Below the pieces are notes generated by a model. It did not search any database and had not been told where the DNA came from. It saw only the letters and a program-made list of their open reading frames with translations. Source: Aeromonas popoffii (GTDB lineage Bacteria; Pseudomonadota; Gammaproteobacteria; Enterobacterales; Aeromonadaceae). From it: DNA of 33,041 nt. The DNA lies in NCBI RefSeq assembly GCF_000820025.1, contig NZ_CDBI01000080.1:1-33041 (forward strand), read 5' to 3'. Position 1 is the stretch's first letter; every line of letters starts with the position of its first letter. Position numbers and translations under genes: made by a program. Positions 1 through 8,244 of this stretch are shown in pieces.

Positions 1-466
1 ACAGAATAATGAAGGGGGCTGGCGGTATCTATATCCGGCCATGTCGACTATTGGTGAGTGAGTCAATTAGCCGATATTATGACCTACTGATTTCGCTGAT
101 ATGCCCGGCTTGATGGTGCTAATATTATCGGTCTGATGACTGATTTTATTCATGTTATTGGACCACGCCCAGCAGTGTTGTCTTATGTTATCAGCCGGGA
201 ACGAACTGGTCATATTGAGAACAAAATGATACATCTCATTGTCTTTTGAAACAACACCACTCAAACAGCTATGAATTATTAACCTTGACCTTTATAGCGA
301 TTTCAACGATGGTAGCGTGACTTTTCCGCTTCATATTAGCTGTCTTATTGACCGCTGGCGGATTTGCTTTTTCTACAATCTGGTTGATATGAACAGACAT
401 ATCACCTGCCTATTACACAGGCTAATAAAATAACAAATATGACAGACAAGTAAGGTGTATATCGCA
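1..466. other. AT-rich intergenic leader upstream of the permease
   Basis: No convincing gene is visible here. The short open frames lack ribosome binding sites and recognisable protein sequence. The stretch is clearly more AT-rich than the rest of the window. It carries one exact inverted repeat at 385-404 (listed separately). The low-GC character continues into the first part of the permease gene, so leader and gene start may share an origin. The left part may also hold the regulatory region of a gene outside the window. Confidence 0.5.
385..404. promoter_or_regulatory. Inverted repeat, candidate operator of the permease gene
   Basis: TGATATG at 385-391 and CATATCA at 398-404 are exact reverse complements separated by six bases. 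The centre lies about 72 bases before the permease start codon, a usual place for a dimeric regulator. The 7-6-7 geometry resembles CRP or TyrR sites, but the half-sites match neither consensus well. I therefore do not name the regulator. Confidence 0.4.
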
Positions 467-1741
467 ATGAGTGTTGCTATTGCTGAAAAGAAGAATCCTG
501 CTTCAAAGTTGAAATGGGAGAAAAGTGATTCGGTATGGACCATGGGCTTATATGCCACTGCCGTCGGTGCTGGTACACTCTTTCTCCCTATTACCGTAGG
601 CAGTAATTCCCCCGTTATTCTGCTGTTTATATTATTGATGGCATTCCCGCTCTCTTATTATTCCCACCGAGCGCTGAGTCGCCTGGTATTATCCAGTTCC
701 CATCGGGAAGGGGATATTACCCATGTGGTGGAGGAGCACTTCGGTACCAGGGCGGGCAAGCTGCTGATGCTGGTCTATCTGATGGCCTTCTACCCCATCA
801 TTCTGGTCTACAGCATCTCCATCACCAATGCTATCGAGAGCTTCATGGCGCATCAGCTGGGGGGCGCCGTGCTGAGCCGTGGCTGGCTGGTGCTGGCGGT
901 GATGCTGGGTCTGCATCTGATCCTGCTGACCGGCAAACAGGTGGTGGTGTCGGCCATCAGCCTGCTGGCGTTGCCAATGGTCGTCTTCTTGCTGGGCATC
1001 TCCGTTTTTTTGCTGCCCCAGTGGAGCCTCTCCTATTTCAGCGAGAGTCCGGCGGTGGAGTGGCGCGATCCCGCCTTCTGGAAATCCCTCTGGCTGATCG
1101 TGCCCGTGATGGTCTTCTCGTTCAGTCATGCCCCCATCATCTCTTCCTTTACTGCCGCCCAGAAGAAGCGCTGCCATGTGAGCGCCGACGTGCGCAGCAA
1201 GCGCATCATCAAGTGCAGTAGCCTGCTGATCTGCGGCAGCGTGCTGTTTTTTGTCATCAGCTGTGTAATGAGTCTGAGCCAGGCGGAAATGGCGTTGGCC
1301 CGCACCGACAATATTTCCGTGCTGTCGGCGCTGGCGAACAAGTTTTCCAATCCGCTGATCGCCTATGTGGGTCCGCTCATCGCCATTTTGGCCATGTCCA
1401 AATCCTTTCTCGGTACCTCCATGGGGGTGAGCGAGGGGACTGTGAGCATGGTGAGCGGCGCCTGTCAGGGGTTGGGGCTCTCCCTCCGGGAGGTCACCAT
1501 AGCCCGAGTCTCATCCGTTATCCTGTTTGTCGTGACCGGGATCATCACCTATCTGAACCCCAATGTGCTGGACATCATTGAGAAGGTGAGCGGACCGCTG
1601 ATCGCGGTGATCCTGTTCCTGCTGCCTGCCTACTCCATCTATCGCCTGCCGGCGCTCGCGCGCTATCGCGGGCCCAGCACACTGTTCGTGATGGTGGTGG
1701 GACTGCTGGCCATCTCGGCCCTCATCTACGATCTGCTCTGA
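467..1741 (+). CDS. HAAAP-family amino acid permease (SdaC-like serine/threonine transporter)
   Basis: Inner-membrane secondary transporter of the hydroxy/aromatic amino acid permease family, probably importing serine or threonine with H+ or Na+. It is 424 residues with about eleven hydrophobic segments. Family hallmarks near the N-terminus include GLYATAVGAGTLFLPI, followed by VVEEHFG, AFYPIILVYSISITN, and PVMVFSFSHAPIISSF in the middle. These agree closely with E. coli SdaC, although a DlsT/YhaO-type substrate cannot be excluded. The ATG at 467 is preferred because TAAGG lies 11 bases before it; an in-frame GTG at 455 has no ribosome binding site. The gene stands alone and ends in a strong terminator. 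The first roughly 250 bases use AT-rich codons, unlike the remainder. Confidence 0.88.
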   Translation: MSVAIAEKKNPASKLKWEKSDSVWTMGLYATAVGAGTLFLPITVGSNSPVILLFILLMAFPLSYYSHRALSRLVLSSSHREGDITHVVEEHFGTRAGKLLMLVYLMAFYPIILVYSISITNAIESFMAHQLGGAVLSRGWLVLAVMLGLHLILLTGKQVVVSAISLLALPMVVFLLGISVFLLPQWSLSYFSESPAVEWRDPAFWKSLWLIVPVMVFSFSHAPIISSFTAAQKKRCHVSADVRSKRIIKCSSLLICGSVLFFVISCVMSLSQAEMALARTDNISVLSALANKFSNPLIAYVGPLIAILAMSKSFLGTSMGVSEGTVSMVSGACQGLGLSLREVTIARVSSVILFVVTGIITYLNPNVLDIIEKVSGPLIAVILFLLPAYSIYRLPALARYRGPSTLFVMVVGLLAISALIYDLL

Positions 1742-1767
1742 CGAGCCGAAGAGAGCGCAAAACAACA

Positions 1768-1794
1768 GGGGCGACCACTTGGTCGCCCCTTTTT
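1768..1794 (+). terminator. Rho-independent terminator after the permease
   Basis: A nine-base-pair perfect stem GGGGCGACC/GGTCGCCCC (1768-1776 with 1781-1789), loop ACTT, followed by five T. It separates the permease from the convergent ExoD-like gene. Confidence 0.9.
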
Positions 1795-1807
1795 CATGTC
1801 GGTGGCA

Positions 1808-2446
1808 TCAGCTCAGCAGGGTCGAGATGTTCTGCCCCGCCATCAGCAGACCGATTGCCAGTGCGCTGAACCAGACCAGGGTCGCACTGACCAGCAGGTA
1901 GCCGCTGGCGACGAACAGGCCGTCCCGCTGCAACATGCCGATGGCCAGCAGCAATATGGCCCAGGCGGGCATGGCATTGGTGAAGGGGATGGCTCCCAGC
2001 GGCAGCATCAATAGCAGGGCCGCCAGCATGAGCAGCAGGCCGTTGCAGCGGTTGATGGGGCCGCTGCCAGTCAATAGCAAGAGGCGCGGGCGAATGAAAC
2101 GATCGATGCGGGCCAGCAGGTCCGCGCCCTTGTGCAGGGTCGGCTTGAGCTGAGCGGCGGCGAAGCGACGCTCCATCAGGATAGCGGGCAGCCAGGGCAC
2201 CCGGTTGAGGGTGATGCCGATGCCGATAAACAGGATCAGCAGGCCAAACGGGGTGCTGACGCCCGGGATGGAGACCGGCAGCAGGAAGGGCACAGTGAGC
2301 AGCACGCAAAACAGCAACATGCCCTGCTCACCCACCAGGGCCAGCATCTGGCGCAGGCTGATATGGCTCTCCTCGATGGCGTGGGCGGTCGCCCGCAGGG
2401 TGTCGGAGAGCTTGTGTTGCGGGTCTTTGAGTTGCGCGGCAACCAT
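1808..2446 (-). CDS. ExoD-family exopolysaccharide synthesis membrane protein
   Basis: Integral inner-membrane protein of the ExoD family (PF06055), named for a Rhizobium protein affecting exopolysaccharide production; the biochemical role is unknown. Of 212 residues, a soluble N-terminal helix region (1-40) precedes paired hydrophobic segments at about 42-80 and 135-208. The repeated LLLMLxxLxxxLPLGAIPFTNAMPA and VPFLLPVSIPGVSTPFG stretches are typical, with the proline-rich turn P-x-P-G-V-S-T-P-F-G. The ATG at 2446 follows a good AAGGA. The gene is monocistronic and converges on the permease gene, whose terminator ends a few bases beyond its stop. Confidence 0.8.
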   Translation of the reverse strand: MVAAQLKDPQHKLSDTLRATAHAIEESHISLRQMLALVGEQGMLLFCVLLTVPFLLPVSIPGVSTPFGLLILFIGIGITLNRVPWLPAILMERRFAAAQLKPTLHKGADLLARIDRFIRPRLLLLTGSGPINRCNGLLLMLAALLLMLPLGAIPFTNAMPAWAILLLAIGMLQRDGLFVASGYLLVSATLVWFSALAIGLLMAGQNISTLLS

Positions 2447-2688
2447 CCCCGGATGTCCTTATGGTGAGTTGAACCGGATCACCATGAGCCGGTTAGGTGC
2501 CAGCATACGGGGCAGAGGTTAATCCCGGATGAATAACGGCAGTGGCTATGTGTCGCGTGGTGGCGGGATAGGATCGCGGCGGTGTGATCCTCCCTGCGAA
2601 AATGGGCTGATACAGGCTGGGTTTAGGATGGGGGTCAGGGGACTCTGATATGCTTGGTGGGCACTGGTGCACAAGCAGAGGGACTGTG

Positions 2689-3312
2689 ATGAAACGAGCA
2701 GGGATCATGATGATGGGGCTCTTGCTGCCGCTGGGGCAGGCCTGGAGTGCCGAGGCAACCGCCAGCACCGGTTGGCAGATGACGCCGTTTTTCGGCTACA
2801 GCTCATCCATCGATTTCGAGAAGAGCGGCGATGTGGTGCAGCCGGTGCCGCTCTCGGCCTCGCTGGATTCATTGCAGGGGCAGAGCTCCGGCAACTGGGG
2901 CCTCTTTATCAGCAAGGAGGTGGACGACCCCGGAATGGTAGAGCTGCTCTACAGCCACCAATCAACCCGCCTCTCCCCGGATCAGCCGGATCGCCTGACG
3001 GTAGACATGTTGCATTTTGCCGGGGCGCTCATCTTGTCGGACAACCTGATGGCACCCTACATAGGTGCCGGTATCGGGGTGACCCGTTTTGCCGCCTATG
3101 ACAGCGAGGTGACGCCCTCCATGTCGCTGGCGCTCGGGGTGCTGCCACGCCTGACCGAGCATCTGGCGCTGCGGGCCGAGGTGCGCGGTTATGGCTCGCT
3201 GGTCAATGACAGCAACCAGTTTCTCTGCAACCCGGATAACTGTGTGTTCAAGGTGCGCGGCGAGCTGGTGACCCAATGGCAGGCCAATATCGGCCTGACT
3301 CTGAGGTTTTAA
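2689..3312 (+). CDS. Outer-membrane beta-barrel protein
   Basis: Secreted protein of 207 residues. A Sec signal peptide (MKRAGIMMMGLLLPLGQAWSA) probably cleaved after the A-W-S-A motif is followed by alternating amphipathic strands such as APYIGAGIGVTRFA and HLALRAEVRGYG, and a terminal aromatic LTLRF. That C-terminal Phe is the signature for BAM-dependent outer-membrane insertion. The size suggests an eight-stranded barrel of the OmpA/OmpX-like superfamily. Two cysteines (FLCNPDNCVF) near the C-terminus could form a disulphide in an external loop. The ATG at 2689 is chosen because AGAGGGA lies just upstream and a signal peptide begins there; an upstream in-frame ATG at 2650 would spoil it. 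No specific ligand can be inferred. Confidence 0.75.
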   Translation: MKRAGIMMMGLLLPLGQAWSAEATASTGWQMTPFFGYSSSIDFEKSGDVVQPVPLSASLDSLQGQSSGNWGLFISKEVDDPGMVELLYSHQSTRLSPDQPDRLTVDMLHFAGALILSDNLMAPYIGAGIGVTRFAAYDSEVTPSMSLALGVLPRLTEHLALRAEVRGYGSLVNDSNQFLCNPDNCVFKVRGELVTQWQANIGLTLRF

Positions 3313-3499
3313 GTCCCATGATGGGGAGGCTCTCCTCACAGGAGCAGGCGCCTTGAATGTGTTGCAACCAGGGGCCCGCGAACTCCCCGTTCTGCTGACC
3401 GGCGATCCTGTTTTATCTGCGCGCGCAGACCTTGCACTTGGGTGACCTGCTGGTGCGGGCCGGGAATGGCTCGGAAAATTCACTCGCCATCGAACGGTG

Positions 3500-3967
3500 T
3501 TAGTCTTCCGCCGACCAGGCCATCACCCACTCGGCGCAGCCGGTGTGGGGATCCTGCTGTTCGGCCTCTATCTGGAAGCCCTGAGCGAGATAGAAGTCGC
3601 AGCTGGCCCGGTTTTGCTGATACACCTGCAGGCGCAGTGTTTGCCGCTGCTGCTTGGCATGGGCCAGCAGTGCCTTGCCATAGCCGTGTCCTTGCTGCGC
3701 CGGGGTAACGAAGATGGCGGCCAGGGTCTCTTCATACAGGGAATAAAAACCGAGTGCTTTACCATCTTGCCAGAGCACATAAGAGTCGGCAGCGGGCAGA
3801 TAAAGCTCTCGCATCGGGCCCAGATTGTCGTGCCAGTAACGCGATGGGATGAAGTGATGTGCCAGCAGGGAGGCATCCAGCCAGATGGTGAGGACGGTTT
3901 CCATGTCAGCTGTGGTGAAGGGGAGGATCTGCATCTGTGTTTCGTTTGGATTCATCATGGCGGGCAT
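3500..3967 (-). CDS. GNAT-family N-acetyltransferase (YiaC-like)
   Basis: Cytoplasmic acetyl-CoA-dependent N-acetyltransferase. The acetyl-CoA-binding loop Q-x-G-x-G-x-A is present as QQGHGYGKAL about residue 92, preceded by strand LAAIFVTP. A C-terminal NRASCDFYLAQGF segment is the usual motif B region. The order LWLDASLLAHHFI-x-YW and the closing WVMAW resemble E. coli YiaC, a lysine acetyltransferase, but the substrate is uncertain. The longest frame begins at 3967 and alignment favours ATG 3934; none of the candidate starts has a clear ribosome binding site. The gene lies behind the terminator of the upstream minus-strand gene, so it needs its own promoter. Confidence 0.75.
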   Translation of the reverse strand: MPAMMNPNETQMQILPFTTADMETVLTIWLDASLLAHHFIPSRYWHDNLGPMRELYLPAADSYVLWQDGKALGFYSLYEETLAAIFVTPAQQGHGYGKALLAHAKQQRQTLRLQVYQQNRASCDFYLAQGFQIEAEQQDPHTGCAEWVMAWSAED

Positions 3968-4026
3968 GCTAACAGAATTGGTGTTGTCGTCATCCCCACA
4001 GGTAGCAAAACTGATGGCCCAGTAGC

Positions 4027-4050
4027 AAAAAGGCGACCTATTGGTCGCCT
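4027..4050 (-). terminator. Rho-independent terminator of the SnoaL-like gene
   Basis: Read on the minus strand: AGGCGACC, loop AATA, GGTCGCCT, then a T run. It lies 14 bases beyond the stop codon of the minus-strand gene at 4064-4621 and upstream of the GNAT gene. Confidence 0.85.
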
Positions 4051-4063
4051 TTGCTTGTTTATT

Positions 4064-4621
4064 TTATTTGCTGAAGGGGAGGGAGGAGTGATGCAGCACT
4101 ATGCGCACCTTGCCGTCGTCCCCTTTCTTGAAGCCCCAGGTCTTGTCGACCGTGGTCTCTTTGTTATCCCGGTCAATCAGGTGCACATTGCCCATGGTGA
4201 GTGCCATGTTGCCATTGATGTAGATGGCAGCGTTGTCGTAGCTGTAACTTTTCCAGTTTTTGAGGGCGAAGCCGCTGTCGGCAGGATAGGCCGTGTTGTG
4301 GCCGACGAAGTAGGCGAGGGCCCCTTCCTTATTGATACGGAAGGTCTGTTCGCCGCTGGCCAGGGTCGGTTTGAACAGTACGGGACCTTGGGAATAGCCG
4401 TAGGCGCTGTCGAGAACCGCAGTGGCGGTCTTTTTGGCTTTCTCGATACCACCGCTACGGTAATCATCGCTGATCTGGATAAGGGCCTTACCCCAGGCAT
4501 CTTGCGCGGCTTTTATCTCGGTTTCCGTGATGTTGTTGTTGGCGATCTCGGTGGCGCTAAGGGTTCCGCTGGCGGCGAGCAGAATGAGGACAAGGCCGTG
4601 CTTCTTGGTAAATAACTTCAT
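4064..4621 (-). CDS. Periplasmic SnoaL/NTF2-like protein of unknown function
   Basis: Exported protein of 185 residues. The N-terminus MKLFTKKHGLVLILLAASGTLSA is a Sec signal peptide. The mature part starts with helix ITETEIKAAQDAWGKALIQIS, which resembles the first helix of DUF4440/SnoaL-like domains, and ends with TWGFKKGDDGKVRIVLHHSSLPF, the usual last strand with paired histidines. Related proteins are sometimes labelled phosphoribosyl-AMP cyclohydrolase in databases, but I see no HisI metal-binding motifs and consider that label wrong. The ATG at 4621 is chosen because AAGGAG precedes it and the signal peptide begins there. It is monocistronic with its own terminator. Confidence 0.75.
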   Translation of the reverse strand: MKLFTKKHGLVLILLAASGTLSATEIANNNITETEIKAAQDAWGKALIQISDDYRSGGIEKAKKTATAVLDSAYGYSQGPVLFKPTLASGEQTFRINKEGALAYFVGHNTAYPADSGFALKNWKSYSYDNAAIYINGNMALTMGNVHLIDRDNKETTVDKTWGFKKGDDGKVRIVLHHSSLPFSK

Positions 4622-4902
4622 CTTGTAATTACTCCTTGGCGTGTATGTTGTAGGGCATGACTCAGAGTTTATCGAACTGCGATGAATAAAATTTGAACCT
4701 GCCATTCAGGTTATATAAGCAAGGGATCTGCATCAAACGGCTAGATAGCTCCCATATGGTGCTTTGGGAGTATAGACCAGGGCTGGCGTGAGCGTTTCAG
4801 ATCAGGGCGACCAGCACAGTGGCGAGGGCTGCCAGAGCCCATGCCGCGATGCAGCCGGGTTAGGCTGGCGGCGGTGTTGGGGTCCATGGGCGGGCTGTGT
4901 GG

Positions 4903-5817
4903 TCACTTGCCCTGAGTGCTCTGATTGTCGGCAGATGTCAGCTGTTTGCCCAGAACCAGCCGAGGGGCCGGATCCGTTTGCAATGGAATGTCTTGCAGCG
5001 GTGTGCCCTGCAGGTTGCGGTGGATGATGTTGGCCGTCATCCGGCCCAGGGTTTCATAACTGCTGATGGTGCCGACGGTGCAGCCGTGCTCGACAAATAG
5101 CTCGGCGCTGCAGATGGTGGGGATGCCCCCTTCGTTGAGAGCGGCCAGCAGCTCGGGGGCGATGGAGAGCAGATAGCTGTCGGCGGCCAGGAAGACAATG
5201 CGCTGGCGGGCATCCTGTTGCAGGCGCTTGAGCTCGTTGGCCAGCCGCCGCTTGTCAGGCGCGATGCGCCATGTGGCGAGATCCCATTGATAGCGTTTGG
5301 CTTCGCGCAGCAGCAGCTCACTTGTCAGCAGGGTGTTCTGTTCGCGGGGGTTGAAGGGCAGCAGCAGTCCCTTGTCGGTGGGCAGGTGCTTGCGGGCGTT
5401 GGCCAGCTGGAGCGCCATGGGTACCAGGTTGCTGGTTCCGGCCACCATCCGGTTTTCCGCCTGATCTTCCGACAGGATCCCGGCTCCAACGGGGTCAGAT
5501 ACTATGTTGAAGATCAGTGGCTTGCGCTCGCCGAGCAGGCTCTTGACCATGGTTGTGGCCGTGGTCCCGAAGCTGTAGATGTAGTCGTAGCGGGCGAGGG
5601 AGGGCAGCAATTGCTGGCGCAACTGGGTCGCGAAGGCGGCGCGATCCTGATTGGCGTTGAAGGTGACGAAGGTGGGTTGATAGCCGAGCCGGATCAGCTC
5701 GGCGCGAAAGCTCCGCTCGGCATCCGTTTCGCCGCGCCACAGCACCATGGCGATGGTCAGCGCCTGAGCGGGAAGGGCGAGCAGCAGGCAGCAACAGATG
5801 AGCAGGCGTAACGGCAT
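4903..5817 (-). CDS. Periplasmic ABC-type substrate-binding protein (PF04392 family)
   Basis: Exported binding protein of 304 residues. The signal peptide MPLRLLICCCLLLALPAQA is followed by two alpha/beta lobes with the fold of periplasmic binding proteins. Segments typical of the ABC_sub_bind family include YDYIYSFGTTATTMVKSLL, PLIFNIVSDPVGAGIL and GIPTICSAELFVEHGCTVG. Relatives such as TrpX bind small aromatic or purine-like compounds, but the ligand here is unknown. No permease or ATPase gene is next to it, so it may be an orphan or act as a sensor partner. The ATG at 5817 follows AGGAGAT with good spacing. The gene is separated from the porin by that gene's terminator. Confidence 0.8.
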   Translation of the reverse strand: MPLRLLICCCLLLALPAQALTIAMVLWRGETDAERSFRAELIRLGYQPTFVTFNANQDRAAFATQLRQQLLPSLARYDYIYSFGTTATTMVKSLLGERKPLIFNIVSDPVGAGILSEDQAENRMVAGTSNLVPMALQLANARKHLPTDKGLLLPFNPREQNTLLTSELLLREAKRYQWDLATWRIAPDKRRLANELKRLQQDARQRIVFLAADSYLLSIAPELLAALNEGGIPTICSAELFVEHGCTVGTISSYETLGRMTANIIHRNLQGTPLQDIPLQTDPAPRLVLGKQLTSADNQSTQGK

Positions 5818-5897
5818 GGTGATCTCCTCTTCGTGGTTCTGTTGAGCCTAGATCATGGGCCGGACTGCAGCTGGCCTGTCTCCCCTTACCGGCCAAC

Positions 5898-5927
5898 AAA
5901 AAACGCGCCGGCATAAGCCGGCGCGTT
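5898..5927 (-). terminator. Rho-independent terminator of the porin gene
   Basis: An eleven-base-pair GC-rich perfect stem AACGCGCCGGC/GCCGGCGCGTT with a four-base loop, followed on the minus strand by six T. It starts 23 bases after the porin stop codon. Confidence 0.92.
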
Positions 5928-5950
5928 CTGTTGTTGACTGAGAGCCGAGA

Positions 5951-7015
5951 TTAGAAGTCGTAACGGGCCGCCAGCTGGAAGTCATCCTTGACGTTGAGCT
6001 TGCCGCTCTCCTGGCTGTCCAGGTTGTTGATGCGGTACTCGCCGATGACGCGCAGGTTCTTGTTGAACTTATACTGGGCGCCCAGGGTGTAGTAGTCGAT
6101 GGAGTCGTAGTTGGCCTTGCCGTCCTGCTCCACCTTCTGCTTGTTCCACAGTGCCATCAGGCCGAAGCCGTTTTCGAAGTTGTAACCGAGTGCCCCTTCC
6201 CAGCCAGTGTGATCCTTGCCGGTGGCCAGAAAGTCGGTGCCGTCGGCGTAGCTCAGGGCTGCATAGACGGCCTTGTTGTCGTACTTGGCGGAGAGCAGCC
6301 ACAGCTTGGCATCCTTTTCCTCGTTCTTGTCACGGATACCCACGTTGTAGGCGGTACCCAGCGCCAGGTTGAACGGGAAGGTGTAGGCCACGGCGGCGCC
6401 GTAGGCGGCATCGCTGTCCTTGCTGGTTGTCTCTTCGGTGTCACCGCCATCGAATTTGTAGCTGGTGTCTACCTGGAAGCCGTTGAACAGACCCGAGTAC
6501 TTCAACACTGAACCGGCGCGGTTGGTGGCGAAGGTGTCTGTCTTGGCACCGAGGGCCTCGTTGCCGTAGCCATCGGAGAGGGAGACATCAGTCCAGTCGG
6601 CCAGCAAGCCCGGGGCCCCCTTCTGGCGACCGAAAGTGATATTGCCCCAGTCGGCGCCGACACCGGCGAACGCCAGACGGGTGCGCAGGTTGTCGGAATC
6701 CTCGCTGATGGTCTTCTCGCTGTCGTTGATGTACATCTGCACTTCGTACTGGGCCAGCGCCTTCAGTTGGCTGTTGATCTGGCTATCCACCTTGGCGCCG
6801 AAGCGGACAAACTGGTTGGCGCCCTGCTTGTCGCTGTACTCCTGGGTGCCGTTCGGATGGGCGGTGTCGACCCCTTCCTTCTTGTCACCGAAGAACTGGC
6901 CGGCGTAGATGCGGCCGTACAGATCCAGGCTGGTGGTGTCATTTTTGTAAACTTCAACGGCTTGCGCCTGGAAGGCCGCGGTGAGAGCCAGTGCCACTAC
7001 AGTCAGCTTTTTCAT
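5951..7015 (-). CDS. General (OmpC/OmpF-type) trimeric outer-membrane porin
   Basis: Sixteen-stranded diffusion porin of the Gram-negative porin family (354 residues). The signal peptide MKKLTVVALALTAAFQAQA is followed by the mature start VEVYKNDTTSLDLYGRIYAGQF, typical of Vibrio and Aeromonas porins. The PKG-type constriction region appears as NITFGRQKGAPGLLADW, and the protein ends in FQLAARYDF with the terminal Phe needed for membrane insertion. Acidic surface loops (GGDTEETTSKDSD) are typical variable exposed regions. The ATG at 7015 has AAGGAA upstream; earlier in-frame starts precede the signal peptide and are rejected. The gene is transcribed away from glpX and has its own strong terminator. 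Confidence 0.92.
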   Translation of the reverse strand: MKKLTVVALALTAAFQAQAVEVYKNDTTSLDLYGRIYAGQFFGDKKEGVDTAHPNGTQEYSDKQGANQFVRFGAKVDSQINSQLKALAQYEVQMYINDSEKTISEDSDNLRTRLAFAGVGADWGNITFGRQKGAPGLLADWTDVSLSDGYGNEALGAKTDTFATNRAGSVLKYSGLFNGFQVDTSYKFDGGDTEETTSKDSDAAYGAAVAYTFPFNLALGTAYNVGIRDKNEEKDAKLWLLSAKYDNKAVYAALSYADGTDFLATGKDHTGWEGALGYNFENGFGLMALWNKQKVEQDGKANYDSIDYYTLGAQYKFNKNLRVIGEYRINNLDSQESGKLNVKDDFQLAARYDF

Positions 7016-7164
7016 CTTAATTCCTTGTGTTGCAAGCTTTGGTTTTAAAGACGGGGCCATGCTAGGTGCGGGGAATGACAGCGGGGTGACACCCAAGTGA
7101 CGTGTCGGTGGCGATTTGATGTCAGTTTGGTGAAGGGCCGTGATTTATTTGACGATCCGCCACT

Positions 7165-7176
7165 TTTGCGCGCAAA
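7165..7176. promoter_or_regulatory. 12-bp perfect palindrome in the porin-glpX control region
   Basis: TTTGCGCGCAAA is self-complementary and lies just upstream of the likely glpX -10 element, where it would overlap or flank the -35 position. It may be an operator for glpX or the divergent porin. It does not match Cra or CRP consensus sites. Confidence 0.3.
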
Positions 7177-7188
7177 GGTTTGCCCTTG

Positions 7189-7197
7189 TGATAGAAT
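7189..7197 (+). promoter_or_regulatory. Extended -10 promoter element for glpX
   Basis: TG, one base, then TAGAAT forms an extended -10 hexamer (five of six matches to TATAAT), ending 36 bases before the glpX ATG. No good -35 is seen at 17 bases, which fits an extended -10 type promoter. Confidence 0.4.
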
Positions 7198-7233
7198 GCC
7201 GCCCGTTTTCGAGCTCCAAAGGTTGGATATGCG

Positions 7234-8244
7234 ATGAGACGTGAACTGGCAATCGAGTTTTCCCGAGTGACGGAAGCGGCTGCACTGGCTGGCTACAAGT
7301 GGCTCGGACGTGGTGACAAGAATATCGCCGATGGGGCGGCCGTAGCGGCCATGCGCCATATCCTCAATCAGATCCAGATCGATGGTGAGATTGTGATCGG
7401 CGAAGGTGAAATTGACGAAGCCCCCATGCTCTACATAGGCGAGAAGGTAGGCACGGGTCTGGGCGACGCCGTGGATATCGCGGTCGACCCGATCGAAGGT
7501 ACTCGCATGACCGCCATGGGCCAGGCCAACGCCTTGGCCGTGCTGGCCGTCGGCGACAAGGGCTCCTTCCTCAAGGCGCCTGATATGTACATGGAAAAAC
7601 TGATCGTGGGTCCCAAGGCCAAAGGTGCCATCGACCTGGATCAGGCCCTCGAGCTGAACCTCAAGGCCGTGGCCAAGGCGCTTGGCAAGCCGCTCTCCCG
7701 CCTGACCGTGATCACCCTGGCCAAGCCGCGTCACGACAAGGCTATCAAGGAGATGCAGGGGTTGGGCGTGCGAGTATTTGCCATCCCCGATGGTGATGTT
7801 GCCGCCTCCATCCTCACCTGTCTGCCGGACAGCGAAGTCGACATGCTGTATGGCATTGGCGGCGCGCCGGAAGGGGTGATCTCGGCGGCGGTGATCCGCG
7901 CGCTGGATGGTGACATGCAGGCTCGCCTGATGCCCCGTCACAAGGTCAAGGGTGACAGCCCGGAAGTGCGTGCGTTGGGCGAGCAGGAAATTGCCCGCTG
8001 CGAGGCGCTCGGCATAGACGTGAGCAAGGTGCTCAAGCTGGAAGACCTGGCCAAGAATGACAACGTCATCTTCTCGGCAACCGGCATCACCAAGGGTGAT
8101 CTGCTGGATGGCATCACCAGCGATGGCGTCATGGCGACCACGGAAACCCTGCTGATCCGTGGCAAGTCACGCACCATTCGTCGCATCAAGTCGATCCACT
8201 TCCTGGATCGCAAGGACAGCGTGGTGCGCGATATCATCCTGTAA
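7234..8244 (+). CDS. glpX: Fructose-1,6-bisphosphatase class II
   Basis: Cytosolic gluconeogenic enzyme hydrolysing fructose 1,6-bisphosphate to fructose 6-phosphate, metal dependent. At 336 residues it has the normal GlpX length. Family motifs are intact: GEGEIDEAPMLYIGE (about 57-71), the metal-binding DPIEGTRMTAMGQANALAV (about 86-104), and GIGGAPEGVISAAVI (about 208-222). The C-terminus is RRIKSIHFLDRKDSVVRDIIL. The ATG at 7234 follows AAAGG; the ATG six bases earlier is closed at once by a stop. The gene is not part of a glpFK operon here. A decayed copy of its last 80 or so bases lies immediately downstream. Confidence 0.95.
   Translation: MRRELAIEFSRVTEAAALAGYKWLGRGDKNIADGAAVAAMRHILNQIQIDGEIVIGEGEIDEAPMLYIGEKVGTGLGDAVDIAVDPIEGTRMTAMGQANALAVLAVGDKGSFLKAPDMYMEKLIVGPKAKGAIDLDQALELNLKAVAKALGKPLSRLTVITLAKPRHDKAIKEMQGLGVRVFAIPDGDVAASILTCLPDSEVDMLYGIGGAPEGVISAAVIRALDGDMQARLMPRHKVKGDSPEVRALGEQEIARCEALGIDVSKVLKLEDLAKNDNVIFSATGITKGDLLDGITSDGVMATTETLLIRGKSRTIRRIKSIHFLDRKDSVVRDIIL

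Noticed and set aside
67..264. 65-codon minus-strand frame in the AT-rich leader
   Set aside because: No ribosome binding site, no family resemblance, and short open frames are expected by chance in this length.
4064..4621. Annotation as phosphoribosyl-AMP cyclohydrolase
   Set aside because: The protein is exported, and the HisI metal-binding cysteine/histidine motifs are absent.
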